NCBI RefSeq assembly: GCF_006980715.1
Contig: NZ_SBHN01000009.1
Span: forward strand, 62,001-126,000
Reading direction: 5' to 3'
Source: Telmatospirillum sp. J64-1
GTDB lineage: Bacteria; Pseudomonadota; Alphaproteobacteria; Rhodospirillales; Magnetospirillaceae
DNA length: 64,000 nt
Positions 22,467 to 31,621 of the stretch are shown here, one piece after another. The number at the start of each line of letters is the position of its first letter. Positions within the stretch are counted from its first letter, which is position 1. A program made the position numbers and the translations under genes. The notes beneath the pieces are model-generated. The model worked only from the letters and a program-made list of their open reading frames with translations, did no database searches and was not told where the DNA came from.

Positions 22467-24623
22467 TCAGGTCTGGGGCACCGGCTTGGGCTCGACCATC
22501 TTCCTCTGCCAGAAGAAGAGAGCGATACCGGCGGTGATGCCCACCAGGTCGGTGACGAAGGCCCCCGAGATCATGCACAGCGCCACGCCGAAGGCGATGA
22601 TGCGGGTCACCCAGTTCAAGGGGCCGAAGAACCAAGCTTGCACTGCGGCCGACAGGAAGTAGACGCCGATCAACGCGGTGGCGAAGTTCCGGGCGATCAC
22701 GTCCCAGTCGCCGACCATCAGCAGGCCGGGGCTGTAGAAGAACATGAACGGCACGATGAAGGCGGCCAGACCGATCTTGAAGGCGGTGACGGAGGTCCGC
22801 ATCGGCTCGGAACCGGCCACGGCGGCACCGGCATAGGCGGCCAGCGCGACGGGCGGCGTGATGGCCGAGATCACCGCGTAGTAGAACACGAAGAAATGCG
22901 CCACCAGCGGGCTGATGCCGAGCTGGATCAGGCCGGGCGCCACCACGGCGGCGGCAACGGCATAAGCCGCGGTGGTCGGCATGCCCATGCCCAGCAGGAT
23001 CGAAATGCACATGGCGAAGAACATGGCCAGGAACTGGCTGTTCTCGGCCACCGCCAGCAGCATCGCCGAGAAGCGCAGGCCGACGCCGGTCAGGCCGATG
23101 ACGCCGACGATGATACCGGCACAGGCACAGACCGCGATCAGCTGGATCGACATGCGGGCCGCCGAATCCAGGGCGGTGATGCAGGATCTCAGGCCCATCT
23201 TGTGCGGCGTCAGCCAGGACACCACCAGGGCGGAAACCAGGCCCATCGTACCGGCGCGGATGACCGAATAGCCCATGAACAGCGAGCCGACCAGGATGAT
23301 GATCGGGATGAACAGATAGACGCGCTTCAGCATCTCGCTCATCACCGGCAATTCGTGGGCGGGCAGGCCCTGCATGCCGGTCCGGCGGGCTTCCAGGTCG
23401 ACCATGAAGTAGACCGAGACGAAATACAGCACCGCCGGGATCAGCGCCGCCACGATCAGATCGGTATAGGGAATGCCGGTGACTTCGGCCATGATGAAGG
23501 CGCCGGCGCCCATGATCGGCGGCATGATCTGGCCGCCCGACGAAGCGGCGGCTTCGATGGCGCCGGCACTGCGGCCCTTGTAGCCGACGCGCTTCATCAG
23601 CGGAATGGTCAGCGAACCGGTCGCCACCACGTTGCCCGCCGAGGTGCCGTTGATCATGCCCATCAGGCCCGAGGCGAAGACCGCCACCTTGGCCGGACCG
23701 CCGCGCGCGCGTCCGGCAACGGCGAAGGCGAAGTTGACGAAATAATCGCCGACCTTGGACGCCTGCAGGAAAGCGGCGAAGGCGATGAACAGCACGATAT
23801 AGGTCGAGGACACGGCGGTCGTCGGACCGAGGATGCCGTTATCGGTGTAGAGATAGGTGAAGAAGCGGTTGAAGTTGTAGCCGCTGTGGCTCAGGAAGCC
23901 CGGCAGCCACGGACCAAGGAAGGAATAGGCAATGAAGATGGCGGCGATGATGACCAGGGCCAGGCCCGCGACGCGGCGCGTCAGTTCCAGGATCAGCGCC
24001 ACACCGGCCACGGCGGTCAGGTAATCGGCCGGAGTCGGCATCACGCCCGCGCGGAACTGCAACTGGTTGAGATAGGTCAGCAGGTATAGGCAGACGGAAA
24101 TGCTGCCGAAAACCAACGCCCAGTCATACCAGCCGATGGCGCCGCCCTTCGGCTTGAAGATCCAGGAGCCGAGGATGCCGATGGCGACCGAGGCCAGCAG
24201 GGCTTGCGAGAAGCTGCTGAGCAGCCAGGCCGGCTGCGTCATCTCGCCCATCAGGTGGCGCTGCACCATCAGCGCGATACCCGCCGCCAGGGCATAGACG
24301 GCCAATCCCAATCCCGCCACCATGGGCAGGGTCTGCGCCGAGAATTTGAAGCCCCCGCCTTCCGCATGGCGCGGCGTGCAGGCCGCGATCATGCCGAAAC
24401 CGAGGACCAGCGCACCCGCCACGTGGATGATGCGGAAAGCCCAGGTTTCAAGCGGAAAAACGTTCAGCACGGCCAGATGGAAGACGGTATAGCCCACGCA
24501 GAGCCAGAAGAATAAATACCGTTGCCATCCCGCCAGCACGCGCTGGTTACCCGTCGTTTCTTCTTCGTCGACCCCGGACGCGATGATACGCGCGCCCGGA
24601 ACCGCAGGCTCGTGGTTCGCCAT
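22467..24623 (-). CDS. TRAP transporter permease, fused DctQM type (TAXI family)
   Basis: This 718-residue inner-membrane protein fuses the small (4-segment) and large (12-segment) TRAP permease subunits. Around 16-17 hydrophobic segments are visible, with typical large-subunit sequences such as GLMGMINGTSAGNVVATGS, SSGGQIMPPIMGAGAF and GMGMPTTAAY. With the TAXI binding protein encoded just upstream it should drive sodium- or proton-coupled uptake of an organic acid or amino acid. The substrate is unknown. It is the second gene of the operon; a hairpin between the two genes would keep permease expression below that of the binding protein. Confidence 0.93.
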   Translation of the reverse strand: MANHEPAVPGARIIASGVDEEETTGNQRVLAGWQRYLFFWLCVGYTVFHLAVLNVFPLETWAFRIIHVAGALVLGFGMIAACTPRHAEGGGFKFSAQTLPMVAGLGLAVYALAAGIALMVQRHLMGEMTQPAWLLSSFSQALLASVAIGILGSWIFKPKGGAIGWYDWALVFGSISVCLYLLTYLNQLQFRAGVMPTPADYLTAVAGVALILELTRRVAGLALVIIAAIFIAYSFLGPWLPGFLSHSGYNFNRFFTYLYTDNGILGPTTAVSSTYIVLFIAFAAFLQASKVGDYFVNFAFAVAGRARGGPAKVAVFASGLMGMINGTSAGNVVATGSLTIPLMKRVGYKGRSAGAIEAAASSGGQIMPPIMGAGAFIMAEVTGIPYTDLIVAALIPAVLYFVSVYFMVDLEARRTGMQGLPAHELPVMSEMLKRVYLFIPIIILVGSLFMGYSVIRAGTMGLVSALVVSWLTPHKMGLRSCITALDSAARMSIQLIAVCACAGIIVGVIGLTGVGLRFSAMLLAVAENSQFLAMFFAMCISILLGMGMPTTAAYAVAAAVVAPGLIQLGISPLVAHFFVFYYAVISAITPPVALAAYAGAAVAGSEPMRTSVTAFKIGLAAFIVPFMFFYSPGLLMVGDWDVIARNFATALIGVYFLSAAVQAWFFGPLNWVTRIIAFGVALCMISGAFVTDLVGITAGIALFFWQRKMVEPKPVPQT

Positions 24624-24723
24624 GACCGCCCGTCACTCCAATGAACATGTTCAAAAAGGCCGGTGATGCCCGAAGGCGGATGGCAGGAAAGTGAAACCTG
24701 CCGGCCGCAGGTTTCACGCCATC

Positions 24724-24754
24724 AAAAGCCGGCGCCCCGGTTACCCGGAGCGCC
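24724..24754 (-). terminator. Intra-operon hairpin between the TAXI binding protein and the permease
   Basis: GGCGCCCCGG (24731-24740) pairs with CCGGAGCGCC (24745-24754), one mismatch, 4-nt loop. Reading on the minus strand it is followed by a TTTT run at 24724-24727. It lies 8 nt after the binding-protein stop and is probably a partial terminator that sets the ratio of binding protein to permease. Confidence 0.7.
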
Positions 24755-24762
24755 GCTGTTTT

Positions 24763-25767
24763 TTAGTTGGCCTGGTATTCAGCCGGGATCAGTTCGGCCG
24801 GAACCTCGATGCCCTTTTCCTGGAAGTAACGGACCGCACCGGCATGGAACGGCAGGAACTTGTTGTGGACCATGTTCTCAGGCAGGGTTTCGAGCGCCGA
24901 ACGATGGATTTCGACCATACGATCGTTGTTGTCGAGCACCGTCTTCATGATCTCGTAGACCATGCTGGCCGGAACGTCCTTGTTGGCGATCGCGAAGTTC
25001 CACATGGACACGGTCGGCAGGTCGGTGGTGACGCTGCGATAGGTACCGGCCGGGATGGTGAACTCGCTCAGCGACGGATACTTGTTCAGCAGGGTCTGGA
25101 TTTCTTCTTCATTGAAGGCGAAGACCACGGCCGGAGTCTGGGCTTCGACCTGGCTGAAGGCCGAGATCGGCACGCCGGCGGCAAAGGCGAAGGTGTCGAG
25201 CAGGCCGTCCTGCAGCTGGCCGGCCTGGTCGCTGGCGCCGCCGTACTGGGCCCGGACATTGATGCCGAGATCCTGGAAGAAGCGCGGGAAATAGGTGCCC
25301 GCCGTGCCGCCGCGCGGGCTGACGCCCACGGTCTTGCCGTTCAGGTCCGCGACCTTGGTGATGTTGCTGCGGGCCAGCGCGATCATGTGGAAGGGCGTCT
25401 CGTACATGGGGAACATGGCACGGACGTTGTCCATCTTCATGCCCGGCGCCAGTTCGCTTTCGCCGACCCAGCCTTCATAGGCCGGACCCATGGTCACCAT
25501 GCCGAACTGCAGATCGCCCGAATGGACCATCGCCATGTTCTGCACCGGGCCGCCGGTCACTTCCGGGGTGGCGGTGACCTTCAGGCTTTCCTGGACCAGG
25601 TTGCCCCAGCCGGCGCCGTAGATGAAGTAGGTGCCACCCTGCGAGGCGGTGCCGATCTTGATGGAAGAGGGCCAACCCGTACGATCCTGGGCCGAAGCCG
25701 GACCACCCACCAGCAGGGCCGTAGCCACGGCAACGCCAGCGGCAAGCTTGTAGCACTTGGTAATCAT
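24763..25767 (-). CDS. TAXI-family TRAP substrate-binding protein
   Basis: This 334-residue periplasmic protein has a signal peptide (MITKCYKLAAGVAVATALLV, likely cut after ASA near residue 26) and the TAXI family features: KIGTASQGGTYFIYGAGWG near the N-terminus, GGPVQNMAMVHSGDLQFGMV and GKTVGVSPRGGTAGTY. The start at 25767 is chosen for its GGGAGGG site and the signal peptide that follows. It should capture a small acidic metabolite and hand it to the fused permease encoded next. A divergent two-component system lies immediately upstream and is the probable regulator of this operon. Confidence 0.94.
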   Translation of the reverse strand: MITKCYKLAAGVAVATALLVGGPASAQDRTGWPSSIKIGTASQGGTYFIYGAGWGNLVQESLKVTATPEVTGGPVQNMAMVHSGDLQFGMVTMGPAYEGWVGESELAPGMKMDNVRAMFPMYETPFHMIALARSNITKVADLNGKTVGVSPRGGTAGTYFPRFFQDLGINVRAQYGGASDQAGQLQDGLLDTFAFAAGVPISAFSQVEAQTPAVVFAFNEEEIQTLLNKYPSLSEFTIPAGTYRSVTTDLPTVSMWNFAIANKDVPASMVYEIMKTVLDNNDRMVEIHRSALETLPENMVHNKFLPFHAGAVRYFQEKGIEVPAELIPAEYQAN

Positions 25768-25990
25768 TCTTCTATCCCTCCCAACTAACGGCAGGGGGAC
25801 TGTCCCCTGCCGGAGCGACACCCTCTTTTTTACATCAGGTGCCTTAAGTCCCTAGATCGGTCGACGCGCTGCCTTCAACAAGAACCGCCGGGCCATCAAC
25901 AAGAAATCCATTGCCCGGGCCATCTCTTCCATGGCTTTTCCCTGTCTTCGGGAACTTCGGCCTTCCCCTCTTGCTGCACTGCAAAAAGTT

Positions 25991-26008
25991 CTGCAATATT
26001 GATTGCAG
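25991..26008. promoter_or_regulatory. Palindrome CTGCAATATTGATTGCAG, candidate operator
   Basis: Two 7-nt arms CTGCAAT and ATTGCAG are separated by 4 nt. The site is about 225 nt upstream of the TAXI gene and 240 nt upstream of the kinase gene. CTGCA also recurs just before it (CTGCACTGCA). It is a plausible binding site for the FixJ-type regulator encoded next door; no match to a characterised consensus is claimed. Confidence 0.4.
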
Positions 26009-26185
26009 CCGTCTCCTGATCCGCGTTACCAAAGAACAGGCGGATGCAGCGGTGTGGCGGAGTTATTCACCTTGCGCCCAGCTCTGTTCCAAAAGTTTAC
26101 TCTCCGGGACAAAAGCTTATTTGGGGGGAAGTTGGCTACTTGTGGATTCCCGCAGATTCCGTCCTGCCGGTTGGATAGGTAGCGT

Positions 26186-26202
26186 AAATTCCATTGCGGA
26201 AT
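26186..26202. promoter_or_regulatory. Dyad ATTCC-N5-GGAAT near the kinase gene start
   Basis: ATTCC (26188-26192) and GGAAT (26198-26202) form a 5-bp dyad 44 nt upstream of the kinase start. The stretch TAAATTCCAT (26186-26195) is identical to 21987-21996 in the peptide-locus palindrome, so both may be read by the same regulator. Confidence 0.35.
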
Positions 26203-26245
26203 GCTAAGAGAAGCGAGTAATTCCGCCCCGTTCAGGACCCTATGC

Positions 26246-28237
26246 ATGTCAGTCAGCCAGCCCAGGCTTTATCTCCCGCGCTTTCCGATCCGGGCCCTGT
26301 TCAAGACCATGCGCCGGAACTGGCACCGCGATTCGCTGGTGATGTCGATCGCCGCCATCGCGCTGATCACCTTGTTCCTGGGCGGGTTGCTGACCCTGAT
26401 TCACAGCCGTGAAGTCACCGCCGAGCGCCATTCGCTGATCAAGAGCATGCTGTGGGCCGAGCAGCACCTGCATCTTCAGCTGACCGCCGTGGAAGAGCGC
26501 CTGCAGCAGCTTTCCTTTCAATCCGGCTTCGACCGCGAGGTCACGGCCACATCCATCATCCAGGCCCACCACCTGGTGGCGAACCGGCCGGAAGTTGAAC
26601 GGGTGATCTGGCTCGACAGCAATGCCCAGGTGAAGCTGGCGGTGCCGCCGGTGGAAGGCTCCCTCACCCCGTCAGAGGAAACCTTCCTGCTGGCCCGCGC
26701 GCTCGGCAACCGCAGGTATTCGGGGCCGGTCAAAAGCCCTGCCGGGGACAGCCGCCTGGAAATCCACCAGCCGATCTTCCACGGTGACCGCTTCGACGGC
26801 ATGCTGGTGGCCGTCATTTCGCTGCCCGCCCTGCTGAAGGAAAGCCTGCCCTGGTGGTTCGCGGAACGCTACCACGCCGAACTCATCGACGGCCAGGGCA
26901 ACATCCTGACCGCCCGCTCGCAGGTGCCCGCCCTGGGAGGCGGCACCAGCCATACCATCACCCTCGACCCGCCGGGCAACGGCATGGCGCTGATCGCCAC
27001 GGTCTACCACACCGAGACCACCCTCGCCCGTAACCTGCTGATCGTCGCCATCGCCGCCGTGGTGCTGACCGCCATCTTCAGCCTGTGGAGCGCCCGCCGC
27101 CAGATCAGCCGACGCCTGCAGGCGGAGCAGGCCTTGCGCGCGGAACACGCCTTCCGCAAGGCGATGGAGGATTCCCTGATGGTCGGCATGCGCGCGCGCG
27201 ACATGAACGGCCGCATCACCTATGTGAATCCCGCTTTCTGCCGGATGGTCGGCTGGACGGAAGAAGAACTGGTCGGCTGCGCCCCGCCCATGCCCTATTG
27301 GGCGCCGGAAGAGATGGAACGGACCCTGCAGCTCCATGCCGCCATCCTCTCCGGCAAAGCACCAGCGGGCGGATTCGAGATCCGTTTCCAGCGCCGCGAC
27401 GGCACCCATTTCGAGGCCCTGGTCTATGAAGCCCCGCTGATCGGCGCCGATGGCCGCCAAGCCGGGTGGATGGGCTCGGTCCTCGATATCAGCGACCGTC
27501 GCCAAGCCGAGGAAATGGCACGGCTGCACCGCGAGAAATTACAGCATACGGCGCGTCTGGTGGTGATGGGGGAAATGGCCTCGGCCATCGCCCACGAACT
27601 CAACCAGCCGCTTTCGGCCATCGCCTCCTATGCCACCGGCCTGGTCAACCGGCTGGAGGAAGGTGACCGCAACACCGCTCAGCATCTCGCCGTCCTGGAA
27701 AAGCTCAACCGCCAGGCCCAGCGTGCCGGCGAGACCATCCGCCGCGTCTACAATTTCGTCCGCAAGAGCGAGCCGAAGCTCGGCCCCTGCAATATCGCCG
27801 CCGTGCTGGAGGACTGGGCGGAACTGTTCCAGCCCGAGGCCAAGAAACGGGGCGTGCGCCTGGAACGCAACTGGCCCGCCACCCTGCCGGAAGTGGAAGC
27901 CGACAGCGTGCTGATCGGCCAGACCATCGCCAATCTGGCCCGTAACGGCATGGATGCCATGACCGCGACCGACCGGGACAAGCGGGTGCTCAGGATTTCG
28001 GCCTATGCCGAGAAGGCCGCGATCGTCGTCTCGGTGTCCGATCGCGGCTGCGGCATCGACCCGGCGGCGACGGAACATATCTTCGAACCCTTCTACACCA
28101 CCAAGGAAGAAGGTATGGGAATGGGTTTGAACATCTGCCGTTCCATCATCGAAAGCCATCGCGGCCGCCTGTGGGTTCAACAGAATCCCGAAGGCGGCAG
28201 CACCTTCCTGTTCACCTTGCCCACGATACGCCCATGA
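26246..28237 (+). CDS. Membrane sensor histidine kinase with PAS domain
   Basis: This 663-residue kinase has two membrane segments (about 35-55 and 263-282) around a 200-residue periplasmic sensor domain, a PAS domain (about 305-418), and HisKA and ATPase domains. The phosphorylated residue is His450 in AIAHELNQPL, and the nucleotide-binding boxes NLARNGMDAM, VSDRGCGID and GMGMGLNIC are intact. The start at 26246 is chosen for AGGA upstream and its position just before the first membrane segment. The stop overlaps the response regulator start by 4 nt. It is divergent from the TAXI-TRAP operon, so it probably senses the transported compound or a relative of it. Confidence 0.9.
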   Translation: MSVSQPRLYLPRFPIRALFKTMRRNWHRDSLVMSIAAIALITLFLGGLLTLIHSREVTAERHSLIKSMLWAEQHLHLQLTAVEERLQQLSFQSGFDREVTATSIIQAHHLVANRPEVERVIWLDSNAQVKLAVPPVEGSLTPSEETFLLARALGNRRYSGPVKSPAGDSRLEIHQPIFHGDRFDGMLVAVISLPALLKESLPWWFAERYHAELIDGQGNILTARSQVPALGGGTSHTITLDPPGNGMALIATVYHTETTLARNLLIVAIAAVVLTAIFSLWSARRQISRRLQAEQALRAEHAFRKAMEDSLMVGMRARDMNGRITYVNPAFCRMVGWTEEELVGCAPPMPYWAPEEMERTLQLHAAILSGKAPAGGFEIRFQRRDGTHFEALVYEAPLIGADGRQAGWMGSVLDISDRRQAEEMARLHREKLQHTARLVVMGEMASAIAHELNQPLSAIASYATGLVNRLEEGDRNTAQHLAVLEKLNRQAQRAGETIRRVYNFVRKSEPKLGPCNIAAVLEDWAELFQPEAKKRGVRLERNWPATLPEVEADSVLIGQTIANLARNGMDAMTATDRDKRVLRISAYAEKAAIVVSVSDRGCGIDPAATEHIFEPFYTTKEEGMGMGLNICRSIIESHRGRLWVQQNPEGGSTFLFTLPTIRP

Positions 28238-28836
28238 CCCTTGGCCCCGTTCATATCGTCGATGACGACGAAGCCACCCGCGACGCCCTCGTCTGGCTGA
28301 TGCAGTCGCGCAATGTCGCGGCGGAGGAATATGCCTCGGCCGAGGACTTCCTTGCCGCTTGGGAGCCCGGCAAGATCGGCTGCCTGCTGCTCGACCTGCG
28401 CATGGAGGGGATGAGCGGCCTGGAATTGTTCGACCGCCTGCGCGAATTGGGCAACCGCCTGCCGGTGATCTTCCTGACCGGCCATGGCGACATTTCCATC
28501 GCCGTCAGTTCGCTGAAGCAAGGGGCCTACGATTTCGTCGAAAAGCCCTTCAACAACAACGACCTCGTGGACCGCGTCATCGCCGCCATCAATCTCGAGG
28601 CCGAGCAGCGTTCGCGCGAGGACGTGCGCTCCACCCTCGCCGCCCGGCTGGCGAAGCTGTCGGCCCGCGAACGGGAAGTGATGGACTTCATCCTGGCCGG
28701 GAAGCTCAACAAGCAGATCGCCGAGGAACTGGGCGTGTCCATGCGCACGGTGGAAGTCCATCGCGCCAACCTGTTCAGCAAGATGGAAGTCCGCTCGGCC
28801 GTTGAATTGGCGCAAATCCTGTCGCTGAGCAATTGA
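28234..28836 (+). CDS. FixJ-family response regulator
   Basis: This 200-residue regulator has a receiver domain (residues 1-120, phosphoacceptor Asp54 in LLLDLRMEG, Thr and Lys at FLTGHGD and EKPF) and a LuxR-type helix-turn-helix (about 135-195; LSAREREVMDFILAGKLNKQ, TVEVHRANLF). The ATG at 28234 overlaps the kinase stop (ATGA), which fixes the start and indicates translational coupling. It should be phosphorylated by the adjacent kinase and control the divergent TAXI-TRAP operon. Confidence 0.94.
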   Translation: MTLGPVHIVDDDEATRDALVWLMQSRNVAAEEYASAEDFLAAWEPGKIGCLLLDLRMEGMSGLELFDRLRELGNRLPVIFLTGHGDISIAVSSLKQGAYDFVEKPFNNNDLVDRVIAAINLEAEQRSREDVRSTLAARLAKLSAREREVMDFILAGKLNKQIAEELGVSMRTVEVHRANLFSKMEVRSAVELAQILSLSN

Positions 28837-28961
28837 GGAAGACGCAATCGCCCTTTTCCCGCGCCTGACGGGGTAATCCCTATGAACAGGCGGCAGGGCA
28901 TCGAATTGGCGGGAGAGACCCTTACGTCTTGAAATGGTCCCCAAGGCGAAGGGAGACTGCC

Positions 28962-29222
28962 ATGGACATCACCATCATCCAGGAGGAAAGGCCTTACCGC
29001 CTGATCAGCGACGGCCTGAACCATTTTGCGGTCCTCGAAGCGCGATGCGGTCATGTCTACCCCGTGCATTGCGACCGCAGGCATCAACGGCCTGGTTTGC
29101 TGGACACCACCGAAGGCATGGCCGTTGCGGCTCGCCACGACTGGACCGACTGGAACGAAGCGGCCCATCGCTTTCGTTTCATGACAGAAAACGAAGAGCG
29201 CTACGCCCAGATCCTGTGGTAG
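28962..29222 (+). CDS. Small protein of unknown function
   Basis: This 86-residue soluble protein starts at 28962 behind AAGGGAGA and ends 12 nt before a perfect terminator, so it looks like a real one-gene unit. The sequence is rich in charged and aromatic residues (RYAQILW at the C-terminus, DWTDWNEAAHRFRFM) and has three cysteine or histidine-rich stretches (CGHVYPVHCDRRH) that could bind a metal. I do not recognise a family. Confidence 0.65.
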   Translation: MDITIIQEERPYRLISDGLNHFAVLEARCGHVYPVHCDRRHQRPGLLDTTEGMAVAARHDWTDWNEAAHRFRFMTENEERYAQILW

Positions 29223-29234
29223 CGCCATCCCCCT

Positions 29235-29266
29235 AAAAGGCCCGCAGGTATACCTGCGGGCCTTTT
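29235..29266. terminator. Perfect palindromic terminator
   Basis: Sixteen-bp arms (AAAAGGCCCGCAGGTA and its complement) meet with no separate loop bases, so the inner bases form the turn; the right arm ends in TTTT. It follows the small gene ending at 29222. The next 195 nt, up to the BCCT gene, are AT-rich and should contain its promoter. Confidence 0.9.
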
Positions 29267-29461
29267 CCTTGCCTGCAAGAAGCCTCTTCCCCCACCGGGG
29301 CCGAGGACGCCCCTGTTGAAGGAGGGGCGCGCGCACCCAAAGTTCAGAAATCACGCAAGCATAAATTCACAAAACAAAACTTATTACGGAAAGTAATCCA
29401 CGGAAGTTTCTACCGGAAAGAGGGCATCACTTCCTCATAAGGTGAAATCGGAAGAAAAATC

Positions 29462-31513
29462 ATGTCGCCGGAAAACAAGATCGTTCGATCGACCCTTCTC
29501 GCGCCGGTTTTCATTCCTGCCATTGCCGTGACTTTTCTGCTGATCATCGGCACCATCAGCAATCCCGAAATGGCAGGAGAAGCCTTTTCCGCCACGCTGA
29601 GCTACGTCACCCGAAGCTTCGGCTGGTTCTATATGCTGGCGGTGGCGATTTTCCTGGTCTTCATCGTCTCCATCTCCTTCACGAAATGGGGACAGATCAA
29701 GCTGGGGCCTGACCATGCCGAACCGCAATACAGTTTCCCCGCTTGGTTCGCCATGCTCTTTTCCGCCGGATATGGGATCGCCCTGCTGTTCTTCGGCGTG
29801 GCCGAGCCGGTCCTGCATTACGCCGAGCCGCCTTACGGCAGCGCGCAGACGGTGGATTCCGCAAGACAGGCGATGCAGATCGCCTTCTTCCATTGGGGTT
29901 TCCATATTTGGGCGATCTATGGGCTGGTCGGGCTGGTTCTTGCCTATTTCGCCTTCCGCCACGGCCTGCCGCTATCCATGCGGTCGGCCCTTTATCCCAT
30001 CATCGGCGAACGCATCCACGGCCCGATCGGCCATGCGGTGGACGTCTTCGCGATCCTCGGCACGCTTTTCGGCATCGCCACCACGCTAGGTTTGTCGGTC
30101 GCCCAGATCAATGCCGGGCTGAACTATCTATGGCCGGCCATCCCCATCAGCATCAACGTCCAGATCACCGCCATCGCCGTCATCACCGCTTTTGCCACCA
30201 TCTCCGTCGTGGCCGGCCTGGACAAGGGCGTCAAGCGCCTGTCCCTCGTCAACATGGTCCTGGCAGTGGGGCTGATGCTGTTCGTCTTCCTGGTCGGCCC
30301 GACGATCATCATCCTGGAAACCTTCCTGCAGAATACCGGCAGCTACCTGAACAACATCATCGAGCGCACCTTCAACCTCCAGGCCTATAGCCGCAGCGAC
30401 TGGATCGGCAACTGGACGCTGTTCATCTTCGGCTGGACCATCGCCTGGGCCCCCTTCGTCGGGCTGTTCATTGCCAAGATCAGCCGGGGACGGACCATCC
30501 GCCAATTCGTCTTCGGGGTGATGTTCGTACCGACGATCTTCACCTTCCTGTGGTTCTCGATCTTCGGCAACACGGCGCTGCACCTGATCATGGTCGAGGG
30601 CTATACCAGCCTGATCACCGATGTGCAGACCGACCACGCCATCGCCCTGTTCAAGCTCTATGAACTGCTGCCCCTGACTCCCATCATCTCGTTCCTCACC
30701 ATCATCCTGATCGTCACCTTCTTCGTCACCTCCTCGGATTCCGGTTCGCTGGTCATCGATTCCCTGGCTTCGGGCGGGGCCACCAAGACGCCGGCCTGGC
30801 AACGCCTGTTCTGGGCGGTCATCGAAGGCGTGGTGGCGGCGACGCTGCTGCTGGCGGGCGGGCTGAACGCGCTCCAGACGATGACCATCGTCAGCGCCCT
30901 GCCCTTCGCCATCATCATGCTGCTCTCCGCCATCGGCATGTGGCGCGCCCTGATCATCGAGGGCCACCGCGAGACCAGCCTGAAGGCCTATATGCAGAGC
31001 GCCCAACGGGTCACCGCCTCGCTGTGGAAGAAGCGCCTGGCGGGCCTGGTGGAATTCCCCACCAAGGAAGAGGTGGACCGTTTCATCGCCACCACCGTGA
31101 TGCAGGCGATGCACAAGCTGCAGCTGGAATTGAAGAAGCAGGACTGGCCGACCGAAGTGTCTTTCGACGAGGAATCCGGCCGCGCCTATCTGGAGGTGCT
31201 GAAACCCGACCAGCTGGATTTCCTCTATGAAATCCGCAGCCGCGCCTACCCCCTGCCCAGCTTCGCCTATCCGGAAATGGACCGCGACGACGAGGGGGAC
31301 GAGCATTACTACCGGGCCGAGGTGTTCCTGAGCCGTGGCGGCCAGTCCTACGACATCTATGGCTATGACGAGCAGGAGGTCATCCGCGACATCCTCGACC
31401 AGCTCGAGAAATACCTGCACTTCCTCCACATCTCTCCGGCCAGCCTGCCCTGGAACATGGCCGAGCATGACGAGATGCTGACGCAGAACGATCCGGAGGA
31501 GCCCCCGAAATAG
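29462..31513 (+). CDS. betT: BCCT-family betaine/choline transporter
   Basis: This 683-residue inner-membrane protein has 12 predicted segments and the family signature region FIFGWTIAWAPFVGLFIAKISRGRTIRQF. It ends in a cytoplasmic tail of about 170 residues (from TSLKAYMQ), a feature of BetT-type choline transporters where the tail responds to osmotic state. It should import choline or betaine as osmoprotectant or nutrient. No choline dehydrogenase genes lie nearby, so the exact substrate is uncertain. A terminator follows, and a TetR regulator is encoded in the same direction after its own promoter gap. Confidence 0.92.
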   Translation: MSPENKIVRSTLLAPVFIPAIAVTFLLIIGTISNPEMAGEAFSATLSYVTRSFGWFYMLAVAIFLVFIVSISFTKWGQIKLGPDHAEPQYSFPAWFAMLFSAGYGIALLFFGVAEPVLHYAEPPYGSAQTVDSARQAMQIAFFHWGFHIWAIYGLVGLVLAYFAFRHGLPLSMRSALYPIIGERIHGPIGHAVDVFAILGTLFGIATTLGLSVAQINAGLNYLWPAIPISINVQITAIAVITAFATISVVAGLDKGVKRLSLVNMVLAVGLMLFVFLVGPTIIILETFLQNTGSYLNNIIERTFNLQAYSRSDWIGNWTLFIFGWTIAWAPFVGLFIAKISRGRTIRQFVFGVMFVPTIFTFLWFSIFGNTALHLIMVEGYTSLITDVQTDHAIALFKLYELLPLTPIISFLTIILIVTFFVTSSDSGSLVIDSLASGGATKTPAWQRLFWAVIEGVVAATLLLAGGLNALQTMTIVSALPFAIIMLLSAIGMWRALIIEGHRETSLKAYMQSAQRVTASLWKKRLAGLVEFPTKEEVDRFIATTVMQAMHKLQLELKKQDWPTEVSFDEESGRAYLEVLKPDQLDFLYEIRSRAYPLPSFAYPEMDRDDEGDEHYYRAEVFLSRGGQSYDIYGYDEQEVIRDILDQLEKYLHFLHISPASLPWNMAEHDEMLTQNDPEEPPK

Positions 31514-31523
31514 GCCTTCCGCC

Positions 31524-31549
31524 CCGGCCGCATCCGCGGGTGCGGCCGG
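31524..31549 (+). terminator. Terminator after the BCCT transporter
   Basis: A perfect 9-bp stem CCGGCCGCA (31524-31532) with TGCGGCCGG (31541-31549) and an 8-nt loop sits 10 nt after the stop at 31513. There is no T-run. Confidence 0.7.
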
Positions 31550-31621
31550 ACAGCAGATAGCCGAGCGTCCCATTGCACCGGCGATGGACACAAGTTACCC
31601 TTAGCCAGAGGGAGGGCAATT

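Larger units (their letters stand above)
25768..26245. promoter_or_regulatory. Divergent control region between the TAXI-TRAP operon and its two-component system
   Basis: These 478 nt contain no supported gene and are visibly more AT-rich than the surroundings. A GC-rich dyad, CGGCAGGGG (25789-25797) with CCCCTGCCG (25804-25812), lies in the leader of the TAXI gene, 22 nt before its ribosome-binding region. Two further dyads at 25991-26008 and 26188-26202 are listed separately. The region should hold the promoters of both operons and the binding sites of the response regulator. Confidence 0.55.

Noticed and set aside
22638-24089. A 483-codon plus-strand open frame
   Set aside because: It is antisense to the TRAP permease and its translation is dominated by His, Asp and Gly repeats.
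26026-26247. A 73-codon minus-strand frame between the TAXI operon and the kinase
   Set aside because: It has no Shine-Dalgarno site, no family resemblance and overlaps the control region with its dyads.
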